Source: JAJXUB01 sp047974805 (GTDB lineage Bacteria; Actinomycetota; Actinomycetes; Actinomycetales; Dermatophilaceae). From it: a DNA stretch of 64,000 nucleotides. The stretch covers positions 96,671-160,670 of the forward strand of contig JBKECS010000016.1 in the NCBI GenBank assembly GCA_047974805.1, given 5' to 3'. Shown here one piece after another: positions 24,281 through 32,948 of this stretch. How positions within the stretch are numbered: position 1 is the stretch's first letter; every line of letters starts with the position of its first letter. The notes under the pieces are model-generated. The model did not search any database and was not told where the DNA came from. It saw nothing but the letters and a program-made list of their open reading frames with translations. The position numbers and the translations under genes were made by a program.

Positions 24281-25156
24281 CTAGCGGCTATTCCCTTCGG
24301 CGAGCAGATTGACCAGGTACTGACCGTAGCCACTCTTGAGCTGTTCGGTGCCCAAGCGGGCCAGCGCGTCGTCATCGATCCAACCATTGCGCCAGGCCAC
24401 CTCTTCGAGGCAGCCGATCTTCAATCCCTGGCGGGCCTGGACCACGTGGACGAACGCGCTGGCGTCCATGAGCCCCTCGAAGGTGCCGGTGTCCAACCAT
24501 GCAATGCCTCTGGGCAGCACGGACACGGTGAGCTCACCCCGGCGGCGGTACTCCTCGTTGACCGCGGTGATCTCAAGCTCGCCGCGGGCCGACGGGGTGA
24601 GGTTCGCGGCGATATCGAGCACCCGGTTGTCGTAGAAATACAGGCCGGGGACGGCATAGGAGGACTTCGGCTCAGCAGGCTTCTCCTGGATGGACAGCAC
24701 CGTTCCGTCCTCGGCGAACTCCACGACGCCGTAGGCGCTCGGGTCGGCGACGTGGTAGGCGAAGACGTGCCCGCCGGTCACTGCAGCAGTGTCCCGAAGC
24801 GCAGTGCCCAGCCCGGGGCCGAAGAAGATGTTGTCCCCCAGGACCAGGGCAACGGTGTCGTTCCCGACGAAATCTGCGCCGATGACGAAAGCCTGAGCGA
24901 GTCCTTCGGGTCGGGGCTGCTCGGCATAGCCGAAGGAGACCCCGAGCGCGGCGCCATCCCCGAGCAGGCGTTCGAACTGTGGCAGGTCCCGCGGTGTGGA
25001 GATGATGAGGATGTCCCGGATGCCGGCCATCATCAGGGTCGACACCGGGTAGTACACCATCGGTTTGTCATAGATCGGCATGAGCTGTTTGCTGATGCCT
25101 CGGGTGATGGGGTGCAGCCGAGTGCCCGACCCTCCGGCCAGGACGATGCCCTTCAT
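24281..25156 (-). CDS. rmlA: Glucose-1-phosphate thymidylyltransferase
   Basis: This 291-residue enzyme makes dTDP-glucose from dTTP and glucose 1-phosphate, the first step of the rhamnose pathway. It opens with IVLAGGSGTRLHPIT and KQLMPIYDKPMVYYP, the pyrophosphorylase signature and active-site Lys region. It also has LALVLGDNIFFG and EKPAEPKSSYAV, and ends with the expected helix. It is leaderless (TAGGCT 6 nt before the ATG) and divergent from rmlB by 22 bp. Confidence 0.94.
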   Translation of the reverse strand: MKGIVLAGGSGTRLHPITRGISKQLMPIYDKPMVYYPVSTLMMAGIRDILIISTPRDLPQFERLLGDGAALGVSFGYAEQPRPEGLAQAFVIGADFVGNDTVALVLGDNIFFGPGLGTALRDTAAVTGGHVFAYHVADPSAYGVVEFAEDGTVLSIQEKPAEPKSSYAVPGLYFYDNRVLDIAANLTPSARGELEITAVNEEYRRRGELTVSVLPRGIAWLDTGTFEGLMDASAFVHVVQARQGLKIGCLEEVAWRNGWIDDDALARLGTEQLKSGYGQYLVNLLAEGNSR

Positions 25157-25178
25157 ACCGGCAGCCTATTCTGTCAGG
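25157..25178. promoter_or_regulatory. Overlapping divergent leaderless promoters, rmlA/rmlB
   Basis: In AGCCTATTCT (25163-25172) the minus-strand -10 TAGGCT (25168-25163) and plus-strand TATTCT (25167-25172) share TA at 25167-25168. Each lies 6 nt from its start codon. This is the same design as accD5/birA at 12060-12083. Confidence 0.65.
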
Positions 25179-26174
25179 GTGCGAGTCTTGGTCACCGGCG
25201 GCGCCGGATTCATCGGCAGCAACTTCGTCCTTCGCGCCTGTGCGGTGCGCCCGGACTGGCAGCTGACCGTCCTGGACGCGATGACGTATGCCGCGAACGC
25301 GTCCTCCCTGGACCCCGTCGCGGAGTCGATCGACCTGGTCAAGGGGTCGGTCGCCGACCCCGACCTGGTCGATGAACTGGTCGCTGCTCACGACGTCGTG
25401 GTGCACTTCGCCGCCGACAGCCACAACGACAACTCGCTCGAGGACCCGTGGCCCTTCATCGAGACCAACATCGTCGGCACCTACCAGCTCGCCCAGGCCG
25501 TCCGCCGACACGACAAGCGGATGCACCACGTCTCCACCGATGAGGTGTACGGCGATCTGGCGTTGGAGGACCCCGCACGGTTCACTGAGGCCACGCCAGT
25601 CAACCCGTCCTCGCCGTATTCGGCGTCCAAGGCCAGCGCCGACTTGCTCGTGCGCGCCTGGATCCGCTCATTCGGCCTTCAGGCGACCCTGAGCAACTGT
25701 TCGAACAACTACGGCCCGCGGCAGCACCCGGAGAAGCTCATTCCGCGGCAGATCACCGGGATCATCGACGGGATCCGTCCGAAGCTGTACGGCAAAGGCA
25801 CCAACGTGCGCGACTGGATCCACGTGGATGATCACAATGACGCCGTCATCGCCATCATCGAGCAGGGCCGGCTCGGGGAGACCTATCTTATCGGGGCCGA
25901 CGGGGAGATGAACAACCGCGACATGATCGCGCTCATCCTGCACCTCATGGACAAACCGGCCGATTGGTTCGACTACGTGCCTGACCGGCCCGGTCATGAC
26001 CTGCGGTATGCCATCGACGCCACCAAACTGCGCATCGAGACCGACTGGACCCCAGCACATCCGGACGTGCGGTCCGGGCTGATCGACACGATCGCCTGGT
26101 ACCGGGACAACGAGGACTGGTGGCGCACCGCCAAGGTCGTTGCCGAAACCCGCTACGCCAAGATCGGCCGGTGA
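25179..26174 (+). CDS. rmlB: dTDP-glucose 4,6-dehydratase
   Basis: This 331-residue short-chain dehydrogenase/reductase performs the second rhamnose step. It shows VTGGAGFIGSNFV, HFAADSHNDNS, HVSTDEVYGDL with the catalytic Thr/Asp/Glu triad region, PYSASKASADLL (YxxxK) and NNYGPRQHPEKLIP. The frame runs upstream to 25080, but that part is antisense to rmlA; GTG 25179 fits the leaderless -10. Its stop overlaps the rmlD start. Confidence 0.94.
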   Translation: MRVLVTGGAGFIGSNFVLRACAVRPDWQLTVLDAMTYAANASSLDPVAESIDLVKGSVADPDLVDELVAAHDVVVHFAADSHNDNSLEDPWPFIETNIVGTYQLAQAVRRHDKRMHHVSTDEVYGDLALEDPARFTEATPVNPSSPYSASKASADLLVRAWIRSFGLQATLSNCSNNYGPRQHPEKLIPRQITGIIDGIRPKLYGKGTNVRDWIHVDDHNDAVIAIIEQGRLGETYLIGADGEMNNRDMIALILHLMDKPADWFDYVPDRPGHDLRYAIDATKLRIETDWTPAHPDVRSGLIDTIAWYRDNEDWWRTAKVVAETRYAKIGR

Positions 26175-27046
26175 CGGTGAGCACGGGCGGCCCGGCACCG
26201 CGTTGGCTTGTCGTCGGTGCGCGCGGGATGCTCGGCACCGACCTAGTCGCCCACCTGCGCGGGCGTGGCCTGGACGTCACCGCGGCGTCCCGGGCCGACG
26301 TCGACGTCACCGACCCCGACAGCGCCCGGGCAGGGGTCGCCGACCACGATGTCGTGGTCAACTGTGCTGCCTGGACGGCGGTGGACGCTGCCGAGAGCGA
26401 CGAGGGCGCGGCGTTCGAGGTCAACGCGGCCGGTGCGGCCAACCTGGCCCGGGCGAGCACGGCCGAAGGGGCCCGGCTGGTGCACATCTCCACCGACTAC
26501 GTCTTTCCCGGGGACTCCGCCCGGCCCTACGGCGAGGGAGAGGAGCTGCGGCCGCGCTCGGCCTACGGTCGAACCAAGGCTGCGGGAGAGTGGGGAGTCC
26601 GCACGTATGCTCCGGACGCGATCGTGCTGCGCGTCGCCTGGCTTTACGGAGCCCACGGGCCCAATTTTGTTGCGACGATGGCGCGGCTGGCCGGCGAGCG
26701 GGACACTGTCAGTGTTGTCGCGGACCAGCATGGCCAGCCGACCTGGACGGTCGATGTTTGCGAGCGGATCACCACCCTGATCGACGCCGGAGTCGACGGG
26801 GGGCCGTGGCACGCCACAGCCTCCGGGTCGACCACGTGGCACGGCCTGGCCCAGGCGGTGTTTGCCGGGATGGGCCTGGATCCGGACCGGGTCAGAGCCA
26901 TCGGCACCGAGGACTACCCCCTGCCGGCGCCGCGCCCGGCGTTTAGTGTGCTTGGCCACTCCCGCTGGTCCGCGGCCGGGCTGTCCGTGCCGCGGGACTG
27001 GCGCGCGGCCCTGGATCAGGCCCTGCCGCAGCTGCTCACCCGCTAG
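26171..27046 (+). CDS. rmlD: dTDP-4-dehydrorhamnose reductase
   Basis: This 291-residue enzyme completes dTDP-L-rhamnose. Landmarks are VVGARGMLGTDLV, VVNCAAWTAVDAAE, HISTDYVFPG and PRSAYGRTKAAGEW (YxxxK). The GTG at 26171 overlaps the rmlB TGA. The 3' end overlaps the convergent lysozyme gene by 11 nt, so the two transcripts must overlap or stop inside coding sequence. Confidence 0.92.
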   Translation: MTVSTGGPAPRWLVVGARGMLGTDLVAHLRGRGLDVTAASRADVDVTDPDSARAGVADHDVVVNCAAWTAVDAAESDEGAAFEVNAAGAANLARASTAEGARLVHISTDYVFPGDSARPYGEGEELRPRSAYGRTKAAGEWGVRTYAPDAIVLRVAWLYGAHGPNFVATMARLAGERDTVSVVADQHGQPTWTVDVCERITTLIDAGVDGGPWHATASGSTTWHGLAQAVFAGMGLDPDRVRAIGTEDYPLPAPRPAFSVLGHSRWSAAGLSVPRDWRAALDQALPQLLTR

Positions 27047-28943
27047 CGGCGGCCCGGGCTGCCTTGGTGACGGCGTCGCAGACCACGGATGGGCCGCCCA
27101 ACGGAACCACGGCCTGTGGCCGTGCTCGGCCTAGGGTGGCGGCCACCGTCGGGGGCAGCGCGCCGCAGCTCGGGACGAACAGCACCATGCCGTCTCCAAG
27201 CTGTCCGGAGGACACGGCGTCGGCGAACGCGGTGCCGGACGCCAGGTAGGCCACGGTGGCGGTGGCCGGGAAGGCCGCGGTAGCGATGGCAGCCGAGGTG
27301 GCATACCGATCCGGGCCGCTGATCCGGTCGGTCGCTCGAGAGCCCGCGGCACTGGCCAGGGTCTGGTCGGACACGGCCGCGAGGCCCCCCAGGGCGACCA
27401 CCGAGGCGGGGTTGAGGGTAGCGATCGCGCTGGTTACCTGCGCCGGTGCGGCCCCGCGCGACGGGACGAGCAGGATCGGGCCCGCGGTCAGTTGCCCACC
27501 GGCCAGGGCGTCGGGGGCGGTGGAGGCGGCGCTGGCCAGGTACACCTTGCTGATTGGGCCCAACGTGGCCCGCCGAGCGGCGATGGCGGTGGCGGTCTCG
27601 ATCCGGCTGGGGCCCCACAGTCGGGATTGGCTGCGGCCTGCGGCGCCCTGGTCGAGGCTCGCCTGACAAATAGCGCCGGTTCCCCCCAGGGCGATGACCC
27701 GGGACGGCGCCAGTCGGGCGATCTCGGCGGTCACCGCATCGGGGATGCCGGCGCACGAGGGCACAAGCAGGATCGGGCCGTCGGTCAGCGTCCCGGCGGC
27801 CATGGCGTCGGCGAGCTCGTCGCGGCGAGCCAGGTAGACCACACCGGTACCGGACGCGAAACGGCCGATGAATTGTCGTCGCGAGGCTGCCACCGAGGTG
27901 ACGGTGCGATCACCGCCGAACAGCCGCATGGCGTACGGGCTGTGCGGATCTTTGGCGAATTGTTGGAGCTGCTCGAAGGTGCCGTGGAAGGCGTTGTAGT
28001 CCACCGCCGCCGCGTCGCTGGTGCCGCTCTGCCAGAAGGCCCACGAGGTCATGCCCGCCGGGAGGGCTCCGGGGTCGGTGGCCCATCGGGCCAACCACAA
28101 TGGGTTGCTGGCGCGAAACCGGGTGGAGTTGCCCGTGCAGGTGCTCCACCAGTTCGTCGTCGTATAGATGATCGGATGGACCCCGGTCAGGGCGACGTAG
28201 CGGGCATCGAACGCGGCGATCCAGCTGACCATCTGGGAGGGGTTGAGTCCGTAGCAGCCGTGCAGGCTGTAAGGGTCGTATTCCACGTCAAGAACGCCCG
28301 GCAGGATCCGCCCGCTCGTGCCGCTCCACCCGCCATGATTGTTGACGAAGAAGCTCGCCTGGGTGGCGCCGTCACTGTCGCGCGGGTTGGCGAAATGGTA
28401 GGCGCCGTGGAGGAGACCGGCAGCGTCTGCGGCGGAGGCCTGCGCGGTATACGCCGGGCTGGTGTAGTAGCTGCCCTCGGTGGACTTGGCGAACACGAAC
28501 CGGTATCCGGCCTGGGCGTAGGCGCTGAGTTGGATGCTGGTGCTGTAGGCGGAGACATCGATCCCGGGGACGAACCACGCCGGCGCCGACACGGCCGCGT
28601 CCGGAGCAAGAGTCTGCATCGGGGCCGGTGACGGCGTTGCCTGGGGGATCGTTGTGCCCAGTCCCGCGGCGGCCACGGCGTCAGGATCGAGCGCCGCACG
28701 AGCATCGACGTCGGCGGGTGAGGCGCTCAGCGGGGCGTCGTTGGCGGCCTGCCCACCCGACGAGGTTCGCAATGACCAGCCCATCACCGCTCCACCCGCC
28801 CGGGTGATCCCGGACTGCGCCGCCCGCGCGGTGGGGTCGGGAACGCGCGGCTCATCGGCCCTCGCCGCATAGGCGGTGAGACTGGTCAGGGCCATGGCCA
28901 GGGCTGCGATGGCGCCCTGGCCCCGGCGGGTGATGTGGTGCAT
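27036..28943 (-). CDS. Secreted GH25 lysozyme with three cell-wall-binding (CWB2) repeats
   Basis: This 635-residue protein starts with a Sec signal peptide (MHHITRRGQG, then AIAALAMALTSLTAYAARA). A Pro/Ala-rich linker leads to a GH25 muramidase domain (about 125-330) with PGIDVSAY, FVFAKSTEGSYY and the catalytic acids in GVLDVEYDPY. The last 290 residues hold three cell wall binding repeat 2 units, recognisable by VYLARRDELADAMAAG, VYLASAASTAPDALAGG and AYLASGTAFADAVSSG, each followed by GPILLVPS- or VLFVPS-type and VIALGG-like strands. CWB2 anchors proteins to anionic wall polymers in clostridia. Lying among polysaccharide genes, it may bind or remodel the polymer made here. Confidence 0.88.
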   Translation of the reverse strand: MHHITRRGQGAIAALAMALTSLTAYAARADEPRVPDPTARAAQSGITRAGGAVMGWSLRTSSGGQAANDAPLSASPADVDARAALDPDAVAAAGLGTTIPQATPSPAPMQTLAPDAAVSAPAWFVPGIDVSAYSTSIQLSAYAQAGYRFVFAKSTEGSYYTSPAYTAQASAADAAGLLHGAYHFANPRDSDGATQASFFVNNHGGWSGTSGRILPGVLDVEYDPYSLHGCYGLNPSQMVSWIAAFDARYVALTGVHPIIYTTTNWWSTCTGNSTRFRASNPLWLARWATDPGALPAGMTSWAFWQSGTSDAAAVDYNAFHGTFEQLQQFAKDPHSPYAMRLFGGDRTVTSVAASRRQFIGRFASGTGVVYLARRDELADAMAAGTLTDGPILLVPSCAGIPDAVTAEIARLAPSRVIALGGTGAICQASLDQGAAGRSQSRLWGPSRIETATAIAARRATLGPISKVYLASAASTAPDALAGGQLTAGPILLVPSRGAAPAQVTSAIATLNPASVVALGGLAAVSDQTLASAAGSRATDRISGPDRYATSAAIATAAFPATATVAYLASGTAFADAVSSGQLGDGMVLFVPSCGALPPTVAATLGRARPQAVVPLGGPSVVCDAVTKAARAAASG

Positions 28944-28974
28944 CACGAATCTCGACTTCGTTCGCGGGCGCGCA

Positions 28975-29018
28975 GGATGCGCATCCCTCCCTACATAAGC
29001 CTCGGCCATACTATCCCG
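28975..29018. promoter_or_regulatory. Divergent promoter region with perfect 12-bp palindrome
   Basis: GGATGCGCATCC (28975-28986) is a perfect palindrome between the lysozyme start (28943) and the glycosyltransferase start (29019). CATACT (29007-29012) lies 6 nt before the GTG. On the minus strand TTATGT lies just upstream of the palindrome, so the palindrome would sit at the lysozyme transcription start and the glycosyltransferase -35. Confidence 0.45.
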
Positions 29019-30032
29019 GTGACACCTGCCAGCACGGGCGCGCCGAAGGGGCCGCAGACGAGGATGACAACCTGGCCGATGGTCAGCGTCGTCATGCCCG
29101 TTCTCAACGAGGAACGGCATCTGCAGGCCGCAGTCGAGCAGGTCCTCGCTCAGGACTACCCCGGGGATCTCGAGGTGGTGCTGGCGATCGGCCCATCGCG
29201 TGACCGAACCAGGCAGGTCGCGGCTGCCCTGGTGGAAAAGCACCCGCAGGTCGCCGTGGTGGACAACCCGTCCGGGCGGACCCCGGACGCGCTCAATGCC
29301 GCCATCGAGCGATCCAGCGGCGCCGTCGTGGCCCGAGTGGACGGTCACGCCGAAATCCCCGCCGGCTACCTCACCACGGCCGTTCGCGCCCTTGCCGACA
29401 CCGGCGCGGACAACGTCGGCGGTCTCATGCACGCCCATGGCGTCAGTCCCTTCGAGCGTGCCGTCGCGTGTGCCATGCGGAGCCGGATCGGGGTGGGCAA
29501 CGCCCGCTTCCACGTCGGTGGGCGGGCCGGTGCTGCCGCCACGGTCTATCTCGGGGTGTTCCGGCGCGAAGCGTTGGAACGGGTCGGAGGGTATGACCCG
29601 AAGTTTGCCAGGGCGCAGGACTGGGAGATGAACCACCGCATCCGAAGCAGCGGCGGACTGGTGTGGTTCACCCCGGAGCTGACGGTGACCTACCGGCCGC
29701 GGGCGAGCTTCCTCGCCTTGGGTCGGCAGTATTTCCACTACGGGCGCTGGCGTCGGGTCGTGGCACGACGGCATGCGGGGACGATGACCGCGCGCTATCT
29801 TGCCCCGCCGGTCATGGTGGTGGGGACCAGCGCGAGCACCCTCGCTTCAATCTTCTGGCCACCTTTGCTCGTCGTGCCCCTGGGGTATGCCGCCGGCATC
29901 GTTCTCGGCGGGCTTCGCGCCAGCGCGGGCGAGCCCTGGCGCACCAAGGCGCTGACCATCCCGGTCCTGGGGGTCATGCATTGGGCCTGGGGGATCGGAT
30001 TCCTCACCAGTCCACCGAGCCTGCCGCGGTGA
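29019..30032 (+). CDS. Family 2 glycosyltransferase with C-terminal membrane helices
   Basis: This 337-residue GT2 enzyme begins its GT-A fold with VSVVMPVLNEERHL, followed by DNPSGRTPDALNAAI, a metal-binding ARVDGHAE (DxD-like) and AQDWEMNHRIR (E/QDxE region). Two hydrophobic helices near the C terminus (about 265-300) should dock it to the membrane. The layout resembles ExoA/rhamnosyl-type transferases that extend polyprenol-linked glycans. In the M. tuberculosis segment the rhamnosyltransferase WbbL occupies a similar place, but substrate identity cannot be read from this sequence. The start is a leaderless GTG; its stop overlaps the next glycosyltransferase gene. Confidence 0.82.
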   Translation: MTPASTGAPKGPQTRMTTWPMVSVVMPVLNEERHLQAAVEQVLAQDYPGDLEVVLAIGPSRDRTRQVAAALVEKHPQVAVVDNPSGRTPDALNAAIERSSGAVVARVDGHAEIPAGYLTTAVRALADTGADNVGGLMHAHGVSPFERAVACAMRSRIGVGNARFHVGGRAGAAATVYLGVFRREALERVGGYDPKFARAQDWEMNHRIRSSGGLVWFTPELTVTYRPRASFLALGRQYFHYGRWRRVVARRHAGTMTARYLAPPVMVVGTSASTLASIFWPPLLVVPLGYAAGIVLGGLRASAGEPWRTKALTIPVLGVMHWAWGIGFLTSPPSLPR

Positions 30033-31204
30033 GCACTCGCGTGCGGGTGCTCATGCTCGTCTGGACCAACGTCGCCACCGACACCCGGGTCCTGCGCGAA
30101 GCCACCAGCTTGGCCAACGCCGGATACGCCGTGCATGTCATCGGCCGGGCGGTCCCGCAGTCCTTCCGCCCGCCGTCAGGAGTGACGGTGGCCTCGGTGG
30201 GAGTGGGACCGCGCTCGGCGGGGCGCACCCGCACCCTGTCCGCGCCGGAGCGCGCCGCTCGTTGGCTGCTGCTGCCCCAGCATGTCGCTCGTTCACTGAC
30301 CTCCTGGCAGGCGGCTGCGCGCCAGGCCGCGATGGAGCACGCCGCCCGGAACGGGATCGCCGACATCGTGCACGCCCACGACTTCACCGCTCTTCCGGTC
30401 GGTGTCGATCTGGCCAGGGCTTGGGGTGCTCCCCTCGTCTATGACACCCACGAATACTGGGTGGGCCGACCGATCGAGGGCCGGCCCGTGCCGGCCCGCC
30501 GACGCCAAGAGCGGGAGCTCGAGGCCGCGCTGGGAGCCGGGGCCGCTGCGGTGATCACCGTGGGGGAAGGAGTGGCTCGGGCGTTGGCGCGCGACCATCC
30601 CGACTGGGTCCCGGTCGATGTCGTGCGCAATACCTTCCCCGACCGGCCGCCAGGCGGCCCGGTGAACCCGGCCCAAGCCCGCGGTGGGGTCTATGCCGGT
30701 CGGCTGGCCGCCGATCGGGAACTGGAGGTGCTGGCCAGCGCTTCCCAGTTGACCGATTTGCCGTTGACCGCGCTGGGCCCGGCCGACGACGCCTGGTTGA
30801 ACCGGTTCGACGCCAAGGCGATGACCGTGCTCGGCCCAGAGCCGTTGTCCCTGGTGACGCAGCGGCTCATCGACGCCGGGATTGCCCTGGTGACGCATTC
30901 GGACCGATGGCCTAACCACCGACTGGCCCTGCCCAACAAACTCTTTCATGCCATCTCCTGCGGTGTGCCCGTGGTCGCCACCGACGTGGGCGAGCTCGGC
31001 GCGCTGGTTCGCGCCACATCGGTTGGCACGCTCTACCGGCCCGGTGATTCCCGCGACGCCGCACGAGCCATCGAGGACGTCCGGTCCAACTACACGAGCT
31101 TTCGCCAAGCCGTCGAGACGGCCCGCCCGCAGCTTTCCTGGGGCCGTGACGAGGAACGCCTGCTAGCGGTGTACGAGCGGGTGCTGGACCGGTCCGGTCG
31201 GTAG
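30029..31204 (+). CDS. Family 4-like glycosyltransferase
   Basis: This 391-residue GT-B fold protein has an N-terminal acceptor half (VRVLMLVWTNVATDTRVLREA, HAHDFTALPVG, VYDTHEYWVGRP). The donor half has VYAGRLAADRELE, and the late KLFHAISCGVPVVATDVGELG segment is typical of nucleotide-sugar binding. The donor sugar is unknown. GTG 30029 overlaps the preceding glycosyltransferase stop by 4 nt. The next gene starts 59 bp downstream with its own weak TATAGC/AAGGA signals, so this may end the first transcript. Confidence 0.82.
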   Translation: MSTRVRVLMLVWTNVATDTRVLREATSLANAGYAVHVIGRAVPQSFRPPSGVTVASVGVGPRSAGRTRTLSAPERAARWLLLPQHVARSLTSWQAAARQAAMEHAARNGIADIVHAHDFTALPVGVDLARAWGAPLVYDTHEYWVGRPIEGRPVPARRRQERELEAALGAGAAAVITVGEGVARALARDHPDWVPVDVVRNTFPDRPPGGPVNPAQARGGVYAGRLAADRELEVLASASQLTDLPLTALGPADDAWLNRFDAKAMTVLGPEPLSLVTQRLIDAGIALVTHSDRWPNHRLALPNKLFHAISCGVPVVATDVGELGALVRATSVGTLYRPGDSRDAARAIEDVRSNYTSFRQAVETARPQLSWGRDEERLLAVYERVLDRSGR

Positions 31205-31263
31205 GCGGACAGCTGTTAGTGTTTTCGGTGATATAGCTCGCCGAACGAAGGACACCGACATTC

Positions 31264-31863
31264 ATGGCGGTCCGAATCGTCGACAGCGCGGACGTTGCGC
31301 CGTCGGCACACATTGGGGACGGGACGTCGGTTTGGCATCTCGCTCAGGTGCGCGAGGAGGCCACCCTCGGCACCAACTGCATCGTCGGACGCGGCGCGTA
31401 TGTGGGCACCGGTGTTCGGATGGGCAACAACTGCAAGCTGCAGAATTACGCCCTGGTGTATGAACCGGCTGTTCTCGAGGACGGGGTCTTCGTCGGCCCG
31501 GCCGTCGTCTTCACCAACGACCACTTCCCGCGCTCGGTCGCGCCTGACGGCACCCTCAAACGCGGCGATGACTGGGAGGCCGTCGGGGTGGTATGCCGCG
31601 AAGGCGCTTCCATCGGTGCCCGTTCCGTATGCGTCGCTCCGGTGACCATCGGGCGTTGGGCGTTGATCGCCGCCGGTTCGGTGGTGACCAAGGACGTGCC
31701 CGATTTCGCCTTGATGGCCGGAGTGCCTGCCCGACGTATCCGCTGGGTCGGACGAGCGGGGGTTCCGCTGGAACCCTCCGGCGGGAACGAATGGACCTGC
31801 CCGCAAACGGGTGAACGCTATATCGAAGACAACGGAACTCTCACGGAGGCATCCCGGCAGTGA
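31264..31863 (+). CDS. wbpD: Left-handed beta-helix N-acetyltransferase (WbpD/WlbB-like)
   Basis: This 199-residue protein is built of hexapeptide repeats from about residue 10 to 145 (ADVAPSAHIGDGTSVW, CIVGRGAYVGTGVRMG, SIGARSVCVAPVTIG). It includes FTNDHFPRS, diagnostic of UDP-2-acetamido-3-amino-2,3-dideoxyglucuronate N-acetyltransferases. It acetylates the 3-amino group introduced by the aminotransferase encoded next, using acetyl-CoA. Its stop overlaps the aminotransferase GTG. ATG 31264 is preceded by GAAGGA at a distance of about 12 nt. Confidence 0.83.
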   Translation: MAVRIVDSADVAPSAHIGDGTSVWHLAQVREEATLGTNCIVGRGAYVGTGVRMGNNCKLQNYALVYEPAVLEDGVFVGPAVVFTNDHFPRSVAPDGTLKRGDDWEAVGVVCREGASIGARSVCVAPVTIGRWALIAAGSVVTKDVPDFALMAGVPARRIRWVGRAGVPLEPSGGNEWTCPQTGERYIEDNGTLTEASRQ

Positions 31864-32948
31864 ACGACTTCATCCCTCCCGCCAAGCCACTCATCGGCGA
31901 TGAGGAACGGGCCGCGGTGGACCGCGTCCTGCGCAGCGGCATGCTGGCCCAAGGCCCGGAGGTGAAGGCCTTCGAGGAAGAGTTCTCGGCCCACTTCGGT
32001 CTGGGCCGTACCTGTGTCGCCGTCAACTCTGGAACCTCCGGTCAGCATCTCGGGCTGCTCTCCAGCGGCGTCGGCGCCGGTGACGAGGTCATCGTGCCGT
32101 CCTTCACCTTCGCAGCCACCGCGAACTCGGTCGCGTTGACCGGGGCGACCCCAGTCTTCGGCGACATCGACGGCGACGACTTCTGTCTGTCCCCGGCATC
32201 CATCGAGGAACGCATCACCGACCGGACGGTGGGCATCATGCCGGTGCACCTGTACGGCCACCCGGCCAAGATGGACAAGATCATGGCCATCGCCGACCGG
32301 CATGGCATTCAGGTGTTCGAGGACGCCGCGCAAGCCCATGGCGCCTCCCTCAACGGCACCCAGGTCGGGGCATACGGCACCTTCGGGATGTTCTCCCTCT
32401 ACCCGACGAAGAACATGACCTCCGGCGAGGGAGGCATGGTCTCCTGCGCCACCGACGAGGTCGCTCGCCTGGTGCGCCTCTACCGGAACCAGGGCATGGA
32501 GGTGCAGTACCACAATGAGGTCGTCGGCCTGAACAACCGGATGACCGACATCCATGCGGCGATCGGACGGGAGCAGCTGAGGAAGGTCGACGGCTGGACG
32601 GCGAAACGCCAGGCGAATGCCGCCTTCCTGTCGGCGAACCTGCAATCGGTGACCACACCGCCGGTGGCCGACGGTGCCGTGCACGTCTACCACCAGTACA
32701 CGATCCGGGTGCCGCAAGACCGCGACGGGCTGGCCAAGGCGCTGCGCGAGGAGTACAACATCGGCTCCGGCATGTTCTACCCGGTGCCGAATCATCGGCT
32801 GAAGCCCTTCGCGACCGATGACGACCTGCCGGCGACCGAGCAGGCGGCGCGTGAATGCCTGTCCCTGCCGGTGCACCCATCACTTAGCCAGGGTGATCTT
32901 GAGCGCATCGTCACCGCAGTCAACGCGCTCGCTGGGGCGGGCGCCTGA
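31860..32948 (+). CDS. wbpE: PLP-dependent sugar aminotransferase (WbpE/WlbC-like)
   Basis: This 362-residue DegT/DnrJ/EryC1 protein has the PLP lysine at Lys184 (SLYPTKNMTSGEGG), the pyridine-binding EDAAQAHGA and the N-terminal NSGTSGQHL phosphate-binding loop. The wording SLYPTKNM and the overall motif set match WbpE-type enzymes that aminate UDP-2-acetamido-3-keto-glucuronate. It lies between the acetyltransferase and oxidoreductase of the same pathway with overlapping start and stop codons on both sides, so the three products are made together. Confidence 0.87.
   Translation: MNDFIPPAKPLIGDEERAAVDRVLRSGMLAQGPEVKAFEEEFSAHFGLGRTCVAVNSGTSGQHLGLLSSGVGAGDEVIVPSFTFAATANSVALTGATPVFGDIDGDDFCLSPASIEERITDRTVGIMPVHLYGHPAKMDKIMAIADRHGIQVFEDAAQAHGASLNGTQVGAYGTFGMFSLYPTKNMTSGEGGMVSCATDEVARLVRLYRNQGMEVQYHNEVVGLNNRMTDIHAAIGREQLRKVDGWTAKRQANAAFLSANLQSVTTPPVADGAVHVYHQYTIRVPQDRDGLAKALREEYNIGSGMFYPVPNHRLKPFATDDDLPATEQAARECLSLPVHPSLSQGDLERIVTAVNALAGAGA

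Noticed and set aside
28944..29774. N-terminal extension of the lysozyme frame
   Set aside because: It is antisense to the GT2 gene, and a proper signal peptide begins at 28943.
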